Shown: piece by piece, positions 41,776-51,323 of the stretch
Layout of the letters: every line of letters starts with the position of its first letter
Position numbering within the stretch: the stretch's first letter is position 1
DNA from: an uncultured Prevotellaceae bacterium
GTDB taxonomy: Bacteria > Bacteroidota > Bacteroidia > Bacteroidales > Bacteroidaceae
Direction: 5' to 3'
NCBI GenBank assembly: GCA_947169115.1
Contig: CAMVOK010000007.1
Span: 56,431 to 120,430, forward strand
Length of the DNA: 64,000 bases
Translations under genes and position numbers: made by a program
Notes under the pieces: generated by a model
What the model was told of the DNA's origin: nothing
What the model saw: the letters and a program-made list of their open reading frames with translations, nothing else
Databases searched by the model: none

Positions 41776-41881
41776 AGCCTTATTGTTTAACTTTTGTTGT
41801 TGTGATTGTTTCCCTCTTCTATGTCTGGCTTTTTCTCAATACCATTATATCGTAATCCTTACTTGACTATATATTATCGAT

Positions 41882-44596
41882 TTATTTCCAATGTTTCACC
41901 ACCTTCCTACCGCCTTGGATGTATATTCCACGTCGTGGTGTGGCGACAGGCCGGCCGCTGAGGTCGTAGATGGGAGTCTCAACTCTGGTCAGCGGGGTAA
42001 GGTCGATAGCCCGTATGGCCGTACTTGTAGAGAATGGATATAGAATGTGGTTGGATACGGTACAGGAGTCCAGTGTCATGCTTGCTCCCATGTAAAGCGT
42101 GGCTCCGACATTGTGCAGGGGACCATACACAGAACCTATGCCCTCTATCCATGTCTCGGTGGTGTGCTCACCTAACACATCCTCTGCCTCCAGCGTTATA
42201 CGGCGCAGTTCCATCCCGTCCTTCGTCTTCACGGTATCCACATCCCTCACGCTGCAAGTGAAAAAGTTCTCATCCCACCATCTCATAGTCCCACTAAAGG
42301 CATCAACCACGGTAAACCTGTCGCCCACCTGACAGCCGAAATCGTAGATGAGGTAGAACCTCTCGTTCTCCGTATTGTAGCAATATACTTTATCACCATC
42401 CTCGTAGAAGTAACGTTTTTGGAAACGGTCTCTCTCCATGCCTATGCATGTCCTACCCTGTATAAGGGTGTCCTTGCCAATAGTGTATGTCTCCTCCGTG
42501 GTGCGGTAGTTAGGTACATCCTCCGATGGCACAATGCTGGTTATCGTGCTTTTCCAAATCTTTCCCACTTCAATGAAAGGGTGGTAGTCGGCCTGTGCAC
42601 CGTTGCACGCCAGTGTTACGGGTTCCTGCCCGTTCAGGCTTATCTCATAGGTACCAGGCTTGAAGCCAGGGAACTTCACCACGAAGGCGTGGTTGCCCAT
42701 GCCCGTGGTTTCGGGCATCGTCATCTGGGTGGTAATATCTACAGTGTTTCCCTCTACCTTGCATTCGGCATAGCAAACACCTGTGTTTAGCCAGGCTCTG
42801 TCGGTGACATAGAGCGTGTCATTGACGAAGTGGAAGCCCCTCTCCTGTTCGAAGGATTCCGTTATGCCGTATCCGGGCACGAAGTAAGCCCTCTTGTAGC
42901 TGTCTTCGTAGGTGTCGAGGTATGCACTCATGGACAGTGTGCTGGCCTGGTCGATATGCACCCATTTCGTACCTATGGGACAGGCCACCAGCGTCTGCAA
43001 TACAGGCAGGGGTACGATGCCCCACTGGGTGGAGCCGATACCCTCTATCCATTCGTCGGTGTATAGTCCGTCCTCGGACTCCAGTCGCAGGATTCTCGGT
43101 TTCTCCTTGCTCATGAACGTAGCAACGCCCTGCTGGAAATAGCGTAGATAGGAATAGTAGGGTTCGCATTCCATAGCCTCCTTTACTGTCAACCGTTTCC
43201 CCCACGGGTCTGTGAAAGTCTCCCCCACGCCGAGGGCATAGTCAAGTAACAGCAGTTCGCGTCCGTCTTGCAGCATGAACACCTTGTTCCCCTCCTGTCG
43301 ATAAAGCAAGGTGTCGGTCTTTCCCACACCCACTTTCAGGTATTCCCTGCCTTCCATGGTGGTCTTGCGCAGTGTGGCTGCATACTCCAGTGTTGTAAAC
43401 TTACCATCGACATCCACACAATACACCTGCCAATAGTTGGTAGTAGGTACAGCATCATCAGTCACTCCACGGCTCTTCAGCTTATCCCATGCCTCCTGCT
43501 GATGTTCGGAATAGATGGTAGGGTAGGTTACGGTTTCCGCCTTTGCCCCGTTGCACACCAGCTCCAGTGTGCCGATGTGGTATGTTCCGGCCTTGAAGCC
43601 GGGAATCTTCACGTCGAAGTTTATCTTTCCCGCTCCATTCACTGAGTTTTGCTTTATCATGAAGTTTATACAGTTCCCCATTATTAGGCATTCGGCGTAG
43701 TAAAGGCCAGAATGAGACATGGTATTCTGTATGCCCCCTACGCAAAGTGTATCATCAATGAAGGAAAATTCCAGATTAGGCTCCTCATCATTGGCATATT
43801 TCCAGTCCACAATCTGAATGGCCTTATAGTAGTCCTCATAGATATTTGGCATGACATTCATATTCTCGGGTTCTGCAACGCAAACCCGTGCCTTTTGAGG
43901 ATGCTGGTTCAACTGGCGGAATGGATTTGTCTTTTCTGCAATGAATGTGGGGACTACTCCCCAAGCCAGTGAGCCAATTCCTTCCACCCAAATATCAGTT
44001 TCTCCCGTATCCTTGGATTTTAGCATAACCAATTTCGGTGCCTGGAGCCAGTAATGGCACCGTATTCTCGTATTAGCCATTTGTATCCAGTCGGAGGTGT
44101 AATTTTCCCAAAGCATCTCGGCATTCTCCACATGGAACTGCTCACCAGTGGCATCCACAAACTCATCTCCGGCTTTCAGTCCGAAATCTAGAATCTGCAC
44201 TTCCTCTTTCTCTCCTTTAGGTATACAGAAAATTTGGTTTCCATTCTGGCGATAAAGTAGCGTATCGGCATATTCTGTTTTCCCGTATGGCAGTCCCCAT
44301 GGATATAGTCCAATTCCTTTGAGCAGGTCATCCTTTGTCTCACATCCAAAGACCATCTTGCCATATTTTTTCCCATTAACAATGCTATCCCCCATAATCT
44401 TATTCGTAAGATTGAAGATTTCTCCTTCTCTTGTGTAATAGTTCATGTGCCAAAACGCAGGATACTCAGCATTTACAGATCCTTCCTCCCATACCCAGAT
44501 AGTTGGGTATCCAGATACTGCAAATGGCAATTCATCCGCTTTAACCCAGACAAGGCAAAAGCAAATCACAAGTACAGATAAAATAAGGCGTTTCAT
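41882..44596 (-). CDS. Large exported repeat protein (GIGS-motif modules) with sorting-like tail
   Basis: 904 residues with a signal peptide (MKRLILSVLVICFCLVWVKA). It is built of three similar modules. Each has a DTLLYRQxGNxxFxL-type segment, a LDFGLKAGDEF-type segment (in the second, LDYALGVGETF), and a WIEGIGSxxWG motif (WVEGIGSLAWGVVP; WIEGIGSTQWGIVP; WIEGIGSVYGP). The first two modules are followed by a beta-sandwich with YAECxxxGN and PGFKxGTYxI repeats. It ends PIYDLSGRPVATPRRGIYIQGG. I do not recognise a named family. Adhesion or binding outside the cell is a guess. It lies 3 bases downstream of the C25 gene. Confidence 0.75.
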   Translation of the reverse strand: MKRLILSVLVICFCLVWVKADELPFAVSGYPTIWVWEEGSVNAEYPAFWHMNYYTREGEIFNLTNKIMGDSIVNGKKYGKMVFGCETKDDLLKGIGLYPWGLPYGKTEYADTLLYRQNGNQIFCIPKGEKEEVQILDFGLKAGDEFVDATGEQFHVENAEMLWENYTSDWIQMANTRIRCHYWLQAPKLVMLKSKDTGETDIWVEGIGSLAWGVVPTFIAEKTNPFRQLNQHPQKARVCVAEPENMNVMPNIYEDYYKAIQIVDWKYANDEEPNLEFSFIDDTLCVGGIQNTMSHSGLYYAECLIMGNCINFMIKQNSVNGAGKINFDVKIPGFKAGTYHIGTLELVCNGAKAETVTYPTIYSEHQQEAWDKLKSRGVTDDAVPTTNYWQVYCVDVDGKFTTLEYAATLRKTTMEGREYLKVGVGKTDTLLYRQEGNKVFMLQDGRELLLLDYALGVGETFTDPWGKRLTVKEAMECEPYYSYLRYFQQGVATFMSKEKPRILRLESEDGLYTDEWIEGIGSTQWGIVPLPVLQTLVACPIGTKWVHIDQASTLSMSAYLDTYEDSYKRAYFVPGYGITESFEQERGFHFVNDTLYVTDRAWLNTGVCYAECKVEGNTVDITTQMTMPETTGMGNHAFVVKFPGFKPGTYEISLNGQEPVTLACNGAQADYHPFIEVGKIWKSTITSIVPSEDVPNYRTTEETYTIGKDTLIQGRTCIGMERDRFQKRYFYEDGDKVYCYNTENERFYLIYDFGCQVGDRFTVVDAFSGTMRWWDENFFTCSVRDVDTVKTKDGMELRRITLEAEDVLGEHTTETWIEGIGSVYGPLHNVGATLYMGASMTLDSCTVSNHILYPFSTSTAIRAIDLTPLTRVETPIYDLSGRPVATPRRGIYIQGGRKVVKHWK

Positions 44597-44599
44597 AGG

Positions 44600-46918
44600 T
44601 TATCTGTTTTGGAAAATAAAATTTTTGTCGATGTATGTTCCTGGGTGCAGTTCCAGTTGTTGACCTTCTATTGTAATGTTAGAGTTTTGCATGTGGACAT
44701 CTCCTGAGGGCTTGGATGTTGTCACGTCTTTACCAATCCAAATAACATTTCCGACGTAATTACGTACTTCTCCATTGATGTTTTCGTTTTGTATGTACAC
44801 GTTCTTGGAATAATCCCAAATATAAGGAATGTAGTTGTGTCTGTCCAAACAGATGACAAGGCTGTCCGAAGGATTGGCATACGTGGCATAGTTTCCCTTA
44901 TACGACTTCACTTCTTCTGTCTCTTTATTATAGAATGTTATCTTGCAATCTCCGTCCTCAACAAATACAAAGATACTATCATCTCGCAAAAAAATCAAGG
45001 GTTCTGCAAAGTTTTGTGGGATATCTGTATAAATTTGCATGGATGGATCGCCAAAACAATGATAAAGTTTTTTGGTAACGGTAGCCCATCTGGAACTTTT
45101 ATTTCCATACGTCTCGCTCATTCTGAATAACCCCTGATCAAGAATCTGTCCTAATTCATACGTTGGTGTGGGAGTATTAGAATAAGATGAGTAACTCGTA
45201 AAAGGATATGTTATCTGTAGTGTAGGCCATATTGCATCAAACATGCCCAGTGCCATTGCATCATTATAGCCGGAGAAACTGGTTTCTGTTGCTGCAAATA
45301 TTCCGACACATCCACCATTCTCTTTCCATAGAAATTTTTCTACAAAGCAATCATCCGTAGTATTGTATTTCCCAGTTAAACATGCAATGCTGAAAACAAC
45401 AGGCTGTTTCTTTCCGTTATTTAAATACTCTATATGATTAGTTCCAAAATATGGCTTACTCCAATTTTTTTCATTTCCATGTGCATTATAAAGGACAATG
45501 GATGATCCATTGTTAATAATAGAACTCATTAGATTATTATTCCCATTCCATGAAAAATTCTCTGGTTGTAATTCTGTTGGAAGTAAATTTCCGGTACTAT
45601 ATTTAGTACTCCAATGGTATGGTGTTATTGTTGCCGACGAATAATATTGTCGATATGTATGTAAGTTTTGAGTTGTAAGATGTTGATTAATATTTTCAGA
45701 GGTCAGAACAAATGCTCTGTCTTCATAACCATCTTCAATGTCATAATTTGTATTCGCATCTTGGTATTGTGAACAAAGAAGGACGTATTTATAAAAGTTT
45801 TCCTCTATTGTTGGATTCTTTTCATAATCAATAATTTTTTTAAGAACCACAGATACCTGTTGTACATTATCAGCAGGTATTCTTCCTCTAAATATTTGAG
45901 GAAAACCATCAGTACTTGTAGGCATTCCATATTCATAATCAGTAACAGCATTATAAATATATATATTGCCATTATAGTCACTATTTACGTAGCTGAACGG
46001 AACACCAGGAACATCGCTATTCCCTCCTACAATAAGAAGATAATGAACATTCATGTTATCAAGAAATGTTTGTACAATATCCTTTATCCCATCTGTTGTC
46101 CACCAGCTGCTATCCATAACAATGGGGTACACATTATTTCCTTTCAAGCGCTTCCAATAGACAAAATCTTGAATAGCCGCAGCATATTCATTTGTTGTCA
46201 ATATGAGATAATTGCGTTCATTAGGGGATGAGTGCCAAGGGGAACCAGAAGATACTGGAGATGGACTGGAATTGGATGCTGTTCCATAATTTAATGTTAC
46301 ATTAGACAATAATGCCTCCATCCCATCAGGTGTTCCACATCGGCTTTTTGTTTTTATATTTCTATTGGGCGTATTTTGAACATAAGTTACTCTATATTTG
46401 ATTTTTGAATATACACGGATTTTATGAGTGTTGTAGTTGTATTTAATTGGCATTATGGTTACCTTATGTAACCCTATACCCCGATACTCCTGCATAGAAT
46501 CACATTCAAAAACATTGTTAGGATAGTAGCCTGTATAAGGTATTATACTATCAATTACCATAGGTGTGTCATCGCCTGGCATGTTTGGAATAGCTGGAGA
46601 TAAGACAAGTAGGGTGTCTTTGAATGAAGAACTTACGAGTCTGATATTTGCAGAATATCCTTCTGGTACGTAAATCAAATCCGTACGGAATGGAATCGCT
46701 GGAAGTCCAGGTGTATCACAGACTCCGAAGCCATTGTATTTCCAAAGAAAACTACTAGGAAACAGTGCGTTAGGACGTATTATTGGATTATCGAATTTAT
46801 AAGTAACAGAAAACCCTGTGCTGGTATATTGTACAATTCTTTCTGGAAGATTCGTCTCCTGGGCAATAAGCACTGCTGGCACAAGCCACATTAGTAATGT
46901 AGCAATAATACTTTTCAT
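44600..46918 (-). CDS. Gingipain-like C25 family cysteine peptidase
   Basis: 772 residues. A signal peptide is seen (MKSIIATLLMWLVPAVLIAQ), followed by an N-terminal propeptide-like domain (about 25-230). The C25 catalytic domain follows: NYLILTTNEYAAAIQDFVYWKRLKG opens it, LLIVGGNSDVPG and PQIFRGRIPADN are conserved strands, the catalytic His is in VLYNAHGNEKNW and the Cys in FSIACLTGKYN. The C-terminus (HMQNSNITIEGQQLELHPGT) is short and lacks both the DLSGRR tail and a clear type A domain, so its export route is unclear. Base composition is more AT-rich than the neighbours, suggesting a different origin. Confidence 0.87.
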   Translation of the reverse strand: MKSIIATLLMWLVPAVLIAQETNLPERIVQYTSTGFSVTYKFDNPIIRPNALFPSSFLWKYNGFGVCDTPGLPAIPFRTDLIYVPEGYSANIRLVSSSFKDTLLVLSPAIPNMPGDDTPMVIDSIIPYTGYYPNNVFECDSMQEYRGIGLHKVTIMPIKYNYNTHKIRVYSKIKYRVTYVQNTPNRNIKTKSRCGTPDGMEALLSNVTLNYGTASNSSPSPVSSGSPWHSSPNERNYLILTTNEYAAAIQDFVYWKRLKGNNVYPIVMDSSWWTTDGIKDIVQTFLDNMNVHYLLIVGGNSDVPGVPFSYVNSDYNGNIYIYNAVTDYEYGMPTSTDGFPQIFRGRIPADNVQQVSVVLKKIIDYEKNPTIEENFYKYVLLCSQYQDANTNYDIEDGYEDRAFVLTSENINQHLTTQNLHTYRQYYSSATITPYHWSTKYSTGNLLPTELQPENFSWNGNNNLMSSIINNGSSIVLYNAHGNEKNWSKPYFGTNHIEYLNNGKKQPVVFSIACLTGKYNTTDDCFVEKFLWKENGGCVGIFAATETSFSGYNDAMALGMFDAIWPTLQITYPFTSYSSYSNTPTPTYELGQILDQGLFRMSETYGNKSSRWATVTKKLYHCFGDPSMQIYTDIPQNFAEPLIFLRDDSIFVFVEDGDCKITFYNKETEEVKSYKGNYATYANPSDSLVICLDRHNYIPYIWDYSKNVYIQNENINGEVRNYVGNVIWIGKDVTTSKPSGDVHMQNSNITIEGQQLELHPGTYIDKNFIFQNR

Positions 46919-46936
46919 GACAACCTCCTTTCCTTT

Positions 46937-48136
46937 TTAGTTCTTCACCACCACCTTGCGTGCCTTCTGCTTCTGTCCGTTTACAGTAAGCGTGTAGGCA
47001 TACGTGCCGGTAGGCAACCCGTGGGTGTAGTTGGAAAGGTTCCTTGTTTCGCCCATGTTCACAGGGGATGTGCGTAATAGTTTCCCACTGAGGTCATATA
47101 TGTTAAGGGTAGCCTCATGGGCATTGTCAGGAAATGTCAGGGTGACGTTGTCGGCATCCTCTGTTTTCCCTTTCGTTTTCATCACAGGTTTCGTAGTTTC
47201 CTGTATGCCAAGTTGCTCTTCCAGTATGGTCACCTTAGCCGAAAGCTCCTTTATGCTCTGTACAAGCAGGGGCACCATTTCCACATAATTGACACTGTAG
47301 TTGCCCTGCTCGTCTTCGTAGACGAGTTCGGGAAACTCCTTCTGTAATTGTTCTGGCTCCAACCCATAGTTGACGGTCGCAGGTTTATTACGGACAGGCT
47401 TTTCGTTAAAAAATTCATCGTTGTTCTCAAAGCCATTGATGGATAGAATATCTTCTGTGCTGATTTTTAGGGTGTTCTCCTCCTTACTATCTGTCTCATT
47501 AGTAACGGAGTATTGTAGGAATTGAATGTTATTCAGTCGGTCTGTAATAGGAATCTCACCCCCAGTCTCATTGTTGGAAATTCTAATAGGGGCGGATTTC
47601 GGTAATAAAGAAAATAAATTGGAGGTCGCTATTGTACCAGTAACTTTGACATCCCCATCAAAAAAGCCAGCATAGGTTCCAGTTGATGTGATTGACTGTG
47701 TTCCTGTTGTTCCATAAACCGCTGCTGCAAAGCTACCATTTAATCCCATTGTGGCATGACCATATACTCCGATAGTATTGGTTCCATTACTTGCAATTCC
47801 CCTTAGACCAAAGACATTATTTGTCACGTTTACAAAGGGAAAACCTATAGCAGTTCCATTTATAGCTGTAATTTCAGAATTCGGTGAGAAAATATTTGAG
47901 TTTATTCCATATTGCTGTAAATTATTAGGATTTTGTGCAGCTCCTTGAGACCATACTAAAAGTCCTCCTTCATTATGGTTCCTTATGGAAGCCTCGTATC
48001 CTGCTTCCGTGTCTTGCAATGGCAGCGCTCCTGAATAATAACTGATTTTTACCTTTCCCAGTGAATCCACTTTTAGTTGTGCCTTTGCTATGCTGGCCGT
48101 CATGACCAGCATAGCGATGATAAATATTTTTTTCAT
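46937..48136 (-). CDS. Exported S74-like tail-fibre/chaperone-domain protein with T9SS type A sorting domain
   Basis: 399 residues with a signal peptide (MKKIFIIAMLVMTASIAKAQ). Residues about 30-190 are a glycine/threonine-rich beta region (VYGTTGTQSITSTGTYAGFF). The segment at about 265-320 (GLEPEQLQKEFPELVYEDEQ then VNYVEMVPLLVQSIKELSAK) is like the intramolecular chaperone (S74) domain of trimeric fibres and ends in a coiled coil. The last 70 residues (TLNIYDLSGKLLRTSPVNMG, PTGTYAYTLTVNGQKQKARK) are a classical T9SS type A sorting domain. It lies 18 bases upstream of the C25 gene and is first of the island operon. Confidence 0.83.
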   Translation of the reverse strand: MKKIFIIAMLVMTASIAKAQLKVDSLGKVKISYYSGALPLQDTEAGYEASIRNHNEGGLLVWSQGAAQNPNNLQQYGINSNIFSPNSEITAINGTAIGFPFVNVTNNVFGLRGIASNGTNTIGVYGHATMGLNGSFAAAVYGTTGTQSITSTGTYAGFFDGDVKVTGTIATSNLFSLLPKSAPIRISNNETGGEIPITDRLNNIQFLQYSVTNETDSKEENTLKISTEDILSINGFENNDEFFNEKPVRNKPATVNYGLEPEQLQKEFPELVYEDEQGNYSVNYVEMVPLLVQSIKELSAKVTILEEQLGIQETTKPVMKTKGKTEDADNVTLTFPDNAHEATLNIYDLSGKLLRTSPVNMGETRNLSNYTHGLPTGTYAYTLTVNGQKQKARKVVVKN

Positions 48137-48177
48137 GTTGTTTCTTGTTTTAATTTGTGATTATTGTCCGATTTCCC

Positions 48178-48222
48178 CCCCAAAGGCTTGTCCCTCGTTC
48201 GACGCCACAGCGGAATACCAGA
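48178..48222. repeat. 45-bp direct repeat, right copy (isolated amidase 3' end)
   Basis: An exact copy of 38997-39041 in an otherwise non-coding gap. Continuing the amidase frame it would read EYQKLR and stop, which looks like a natural end for the amidase. Confidence 0.95.
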
Positions 48223-48267
48223 AATTAAGATAAGGAATACGATTAGATGTGTATAATATTGTGATAA

Positions 48268-51255
48268 TCATGGTTTATTGTACAAGAAGAAGCCATCAGA
48301 GCTTTGTCCCTCAACTTCCATCTGGAGATGCGTCTGTGGCCTGCTTCCTGTGAAAAACGTGACTGTGGCTTTCCCCTCTTTGTCAAGTCGGAGTTCCGGG
48401 TTCCAGTACAGCGTGCGACGGTAGTCCTGCTGTCCTTCGTGGGGTGGGCTGCGATGGTAGTCAGGATTGTAGAAGTCTGCCTGGTTGGCAAACCCGTGGA
48501 GGATGTATCTGCGGTCCCGGTAAGTCAGGCGTCGCTGGTTGCCAGGCAGCTTGTGCAGGGAGACCTCCACGGTGGGCTGGTCGTCTTGGCTATAGCGCTG
48601 ACTGCCCTCCCAGCGTGGGGAGTAGTCAGAATAGAAGTAAATCTTGTCGATATGCTCCAGACGGCTGTATTGCCGCTGTATCTCCTTGTCCACGATGGGG
48701 AGTGCCCATACCCCTTCGCCGGCCACGCGCACGCTATCCCAAAGTAGGGTGGTGTGGTATCGTCGGTCCATGCCCATGTCCCCGAAATGGTTCTGTATGC
48801 AAGCCTCGGCTATCTCATGTGTGTTCTGATAGCCCAGTGCGGAGTAGAGCATGTTGGTGTCAGCCTTGTGCTTGAAGGCATACAGATCGGTGAGCAGTCC
48901 GGCATCCATGGCCTCGTTGCCGGCCTCGTAGGCATCCATGACATAGACGGGTTTAGACAGGTCAAGCCTTCGCAGTCCGTTACGGCGAGCCCTGGCCGTC
49001 ACGGTATTCATCACTCGCGCACTCACCCCGCTTTCCGTCCATGGGTCCTCTTCCCTCAGGCTGTCAGTCTTACACTGGTAGAAGTTGTAGGGCTTCGTCC
49101 ACCGTGGATAAGGGAAACGTAGCCGGACGTAGAACTCCGCATCTTCATGCATCCGCCGCTCTATGCCGTCCTCCACCTGCACCCAGTTGTGGGTGCGGTA
49201 CTGCTTCGTCCAAAACTTGCGTATCTTCTTGTTCCACAGGGTAGTGTCCTTTGCGGTGAGGAATAACAGGCAGTCACCGTAAAAGCGTGGCACTTCCAAT
49301 CGGAAGTTTCCCCCAACGGTGGTGACATCACCCACCACACCGGCTTTGGGATTTGGTCGGACAAACTCGGCATGCACGCGTACGTCGCGTTTCAGCCTCA
49401 GGTTGCCCAAGTATTCGAATTTATTCTCTGCATATTTCCCCTGCCCGATGTGCGTGGAATTTGTAGTATTCAACCTACGTATCAGTGCATTGAGGTCCTC
49501 TTCTCCCATTATGTCGACAGGTGAACCTGCCGAGAATACCCTGTAGTCAGTACGTTCCGCCCTGAAAGAATTACCCTGGGGGAGTCCACCCATTTGGCCT
49601 GTCTTTTTAAGGTTAAGCAATTCGAGGTAGCTGGGCGGAGCCTTCTTTTTTTCCCCATAGCTCTGATCGGGATAATCTATGAAGTACGGATGCACGCTGC
49701 CCGTCAGCACCTGCGTCTGTTCTGCCGGATGCGTGATGTCCCACCGTCCCCCGACGGCCATGTCCTGCCAGCGGAAACGCCGCCAACCTTGTGTCATAAG
49801 TAACAGGTCAAGCCCGCGTTGGTGCTCTGGATCATCTTTTTCAAAGAACCATTCAGGTTTTGGCACGAATCCACGTATCTCTGAGGAAAGCAGCATCTCT
49901 GTCATAATGTTTCCTGTATCGTAGGTCAGTGGCGAGCGCACTCCGTCACGCACGGCTACCGACACCGTGGAAAATGGTGCCTGTGGGGCTCTGACGGATA
50001 ACTCCGCACGTTCGAAGGGGGCGTACTCTTTCTTCATCCCCTCTATGCGGACTGTGGGCTGGTATGTTTCGGGCTTCGTGACGAAGAACAGGCGGTCGGC
50101 CCACACTCGTCCCTCTCCGTCGAACACTGTCACCTGGTTCACACCCGTTGGAAGTTCCTCACGGGCGAATCGTAGGGTGGTCTCCTCATCCTTAATTTCC
50201 CTGAAGCTGACCGTCACCCCCTCGTGCATCACGGTCAGCCCCAACGGACACCGAAGGTTCGTCAGCAGCGTTATCATCCACATGCTATCCTCCCTCTCCG
50301 CGTGCAGGGACACACCCTCTTCCTCTATCTCCCCGACCTTCTGCTCCACGGTGTTCCCTTCCCCGTCCGTGAACACAACCTTGTACGTGCGTCCGCTCTC
50401 CGGGGTGAAGGAGAGCGTGCCCCGTCCCCTGTGCTCCGTGTGTGCGGAGGCTATGGTGTCCCGTCCCGACAGCAGACACACGCTTCCCGTGAGTTCCTCC
50501 CCCTCCGTGGTGGCAACTTCGAAAGCCATGTTGCAGGGATAGTTGTAGAGCAGACTTCCCCCTTCAGGGAAGAGGGACAGCATGGGCCGAGGTTTGTCCT
50601 TCTCGCTACGGAAATATCGCCGCAGGGGGCGCAGGGTCATCTCCTGAACGTACTCTCCCTCCTGTCGTGGTTTATCATAGACGGGGAATACGCGGCTGTA
50701 GAGTTTCTCGTAGTCCTGAAAGTAATCCTTGGCCATCTCCTTGTTGTAGAACCAGAGTTCCGTGTTTTTGTTGTGTGGATGCTCCGTCTGTCCCCAGTTG
50801 AGCTGCCACCGTGTGTAGGCACGCAGCTCGAAGTAGCCGGCATACAGCGTGTCGGGAAGGGCAAAGAACCCGTGTCCCCTCCCCTCGCGCATCTCCACCA
50901 GTTTTCGCTCCACCAGGAACCCGTCGTGGTTCCACAGCTCGGCATACAGCATGCGGCTCACGCGGCTGGGACGGCCTGTGTCCGTCCGCCGTGTGTGAGC
51001 CGCAAACCAGATGGTGTCGCCCAGGAAGTAGCCTGTATTGTCCATCTGCACGTACACCTTTTCTTGCGGGATGCGCTCTCCGAACAGACGGGCACGCTCC
51101 GCAAGGAGGATGATAGCAGAATCAGTAGCAACCCCCGGGCGTTGAACCATGAACAAATTATTGGCATTTGCAACTGCCAATAAAGCAAGAGAATAGACAA
51201 GACAGATGTATCTCGGTTTGTTCATGGCAATGATACGGCTTGAGTGCTTTTTCAT
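48268..51255 (-). CDS. Alpha-2-macroglobulin-like (MG2 domain) exported protein
   Basis: 995 residues. The signal peptide lies after the second Met (MNKPRYICLVYSLALLAVANA, start 51225; the longer start at 51255 is also possible). The N-terminus follows the macroglobulin-like pattern of Bacteroidetes (RIPQEKVYVQMDNTGYFLGDTIWF, then FELRAYTRWQLN). Several MG-like beta domains follow (FPEGGSLLYNYPCNMAFEV). The last 60 residues (TLYWNPELRLDKEGKATVTFF) are typical of this family, often annotated as MG2 or TonB-plug proteins. There is no thioester motif. It probably works at the outer membrane or in surface-polymer handling. It is last in the operon from 55058. Confidence 0.78.
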   Translation of the reverse strand: MKKHSSRIIAMNKPRYICLVYSLALLAVANANNLFMVQRPGVATDSAIILLAERARLFGERIPQEKVYVQMDNTGYFLGDTIWFAAHTRRTDTGRPSRVSRMLYAELWNHDGFLVERKLVEMREGRGHGFFALPDTLYAGYFELRAYTRWQLNWGQTEHPHNKNTELWFYNKEMAKDYFQDYEKLYSRVFPVYDKPRQEGEYVQEMTLRPLRRYFRSEKDKPRPMLSLFPEGGSLLYNYPCNMAFEVATTEGEELTGSVCLLSGRDTIASAHTEHRGRGTLSFTPESGRTYKVVFTDGEGNTVEQKVGEIEEEGVSLHAEREDSMWMITLLTNLRCPLGLTVMHEGVTVSFREIKDEETTLRFAREELPTGVNQVTVFDGEGRVWADRLFFVTKPETYQPTVRIEGMKKEYAPFERAELSVRAPQAPFSTVSVAVRDGVRSPLTYDTGNIMTEMLLSSEIRGFVPKPEWFFEKDDPEHQRGLDLLLMTQGWRRFRWQDMAVGGRWDITHPAEQTQVLTGSVHPYFIDYPDQSYGEKKKAPPSYLELLNLKKTGQMGGLPQGNSFRAERTDYRVFSAGSPVDIMGEEDLNALIRRLNTTNSTHIGQGKYAENKFEYLGNLRLKRDVRVHAEFVRPNPKAGVVGDVTTVGGNFRLEVPRFYGDCLLFLTAKDTTLWNKKIRKFWTKQYRTHNWVQVEDGIERRMHEDAEFYVRLRFPYPRWTKPYNFYQCKTDSLREEDPWTESGVSARVMNTVTARARRNGLRRLDLSKPVYVMDAYEAGNEAMDAGLLTDLYAFKHKADTNMLYSALGYQNTHEIAEACIQNHFGDMGMDRRYHTTLLWDSVRVAGEGVWALPIVDKEIQRQYSRLEHIDKIYFYSDYSPRWEGSQRYSQDDQPTVEVSLHKLPGNQRRLTYRDRRYILHGFANQADFYNPDYHRSPPHEGQQDYRRTLYWNPELRLDKEGKATVTFFTGSRPQTHLQMEVEGQSSDGFFLYNKP

Positions 51256-51323
51256 TCTCGCTGTGCTTTGCGGTTAGGTTAGACATCACATGATTGTGGA
51301 ATTTCAGGCATCATAATACAGGT

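Noticed and set aside
44600..46918. AT-rich C25 gene as a separate prophage or transposon
   Set aside because: No integrase, transposase or phage structural gene is present, and it lies in an operon with other exported proteins; only the base composition stands out.
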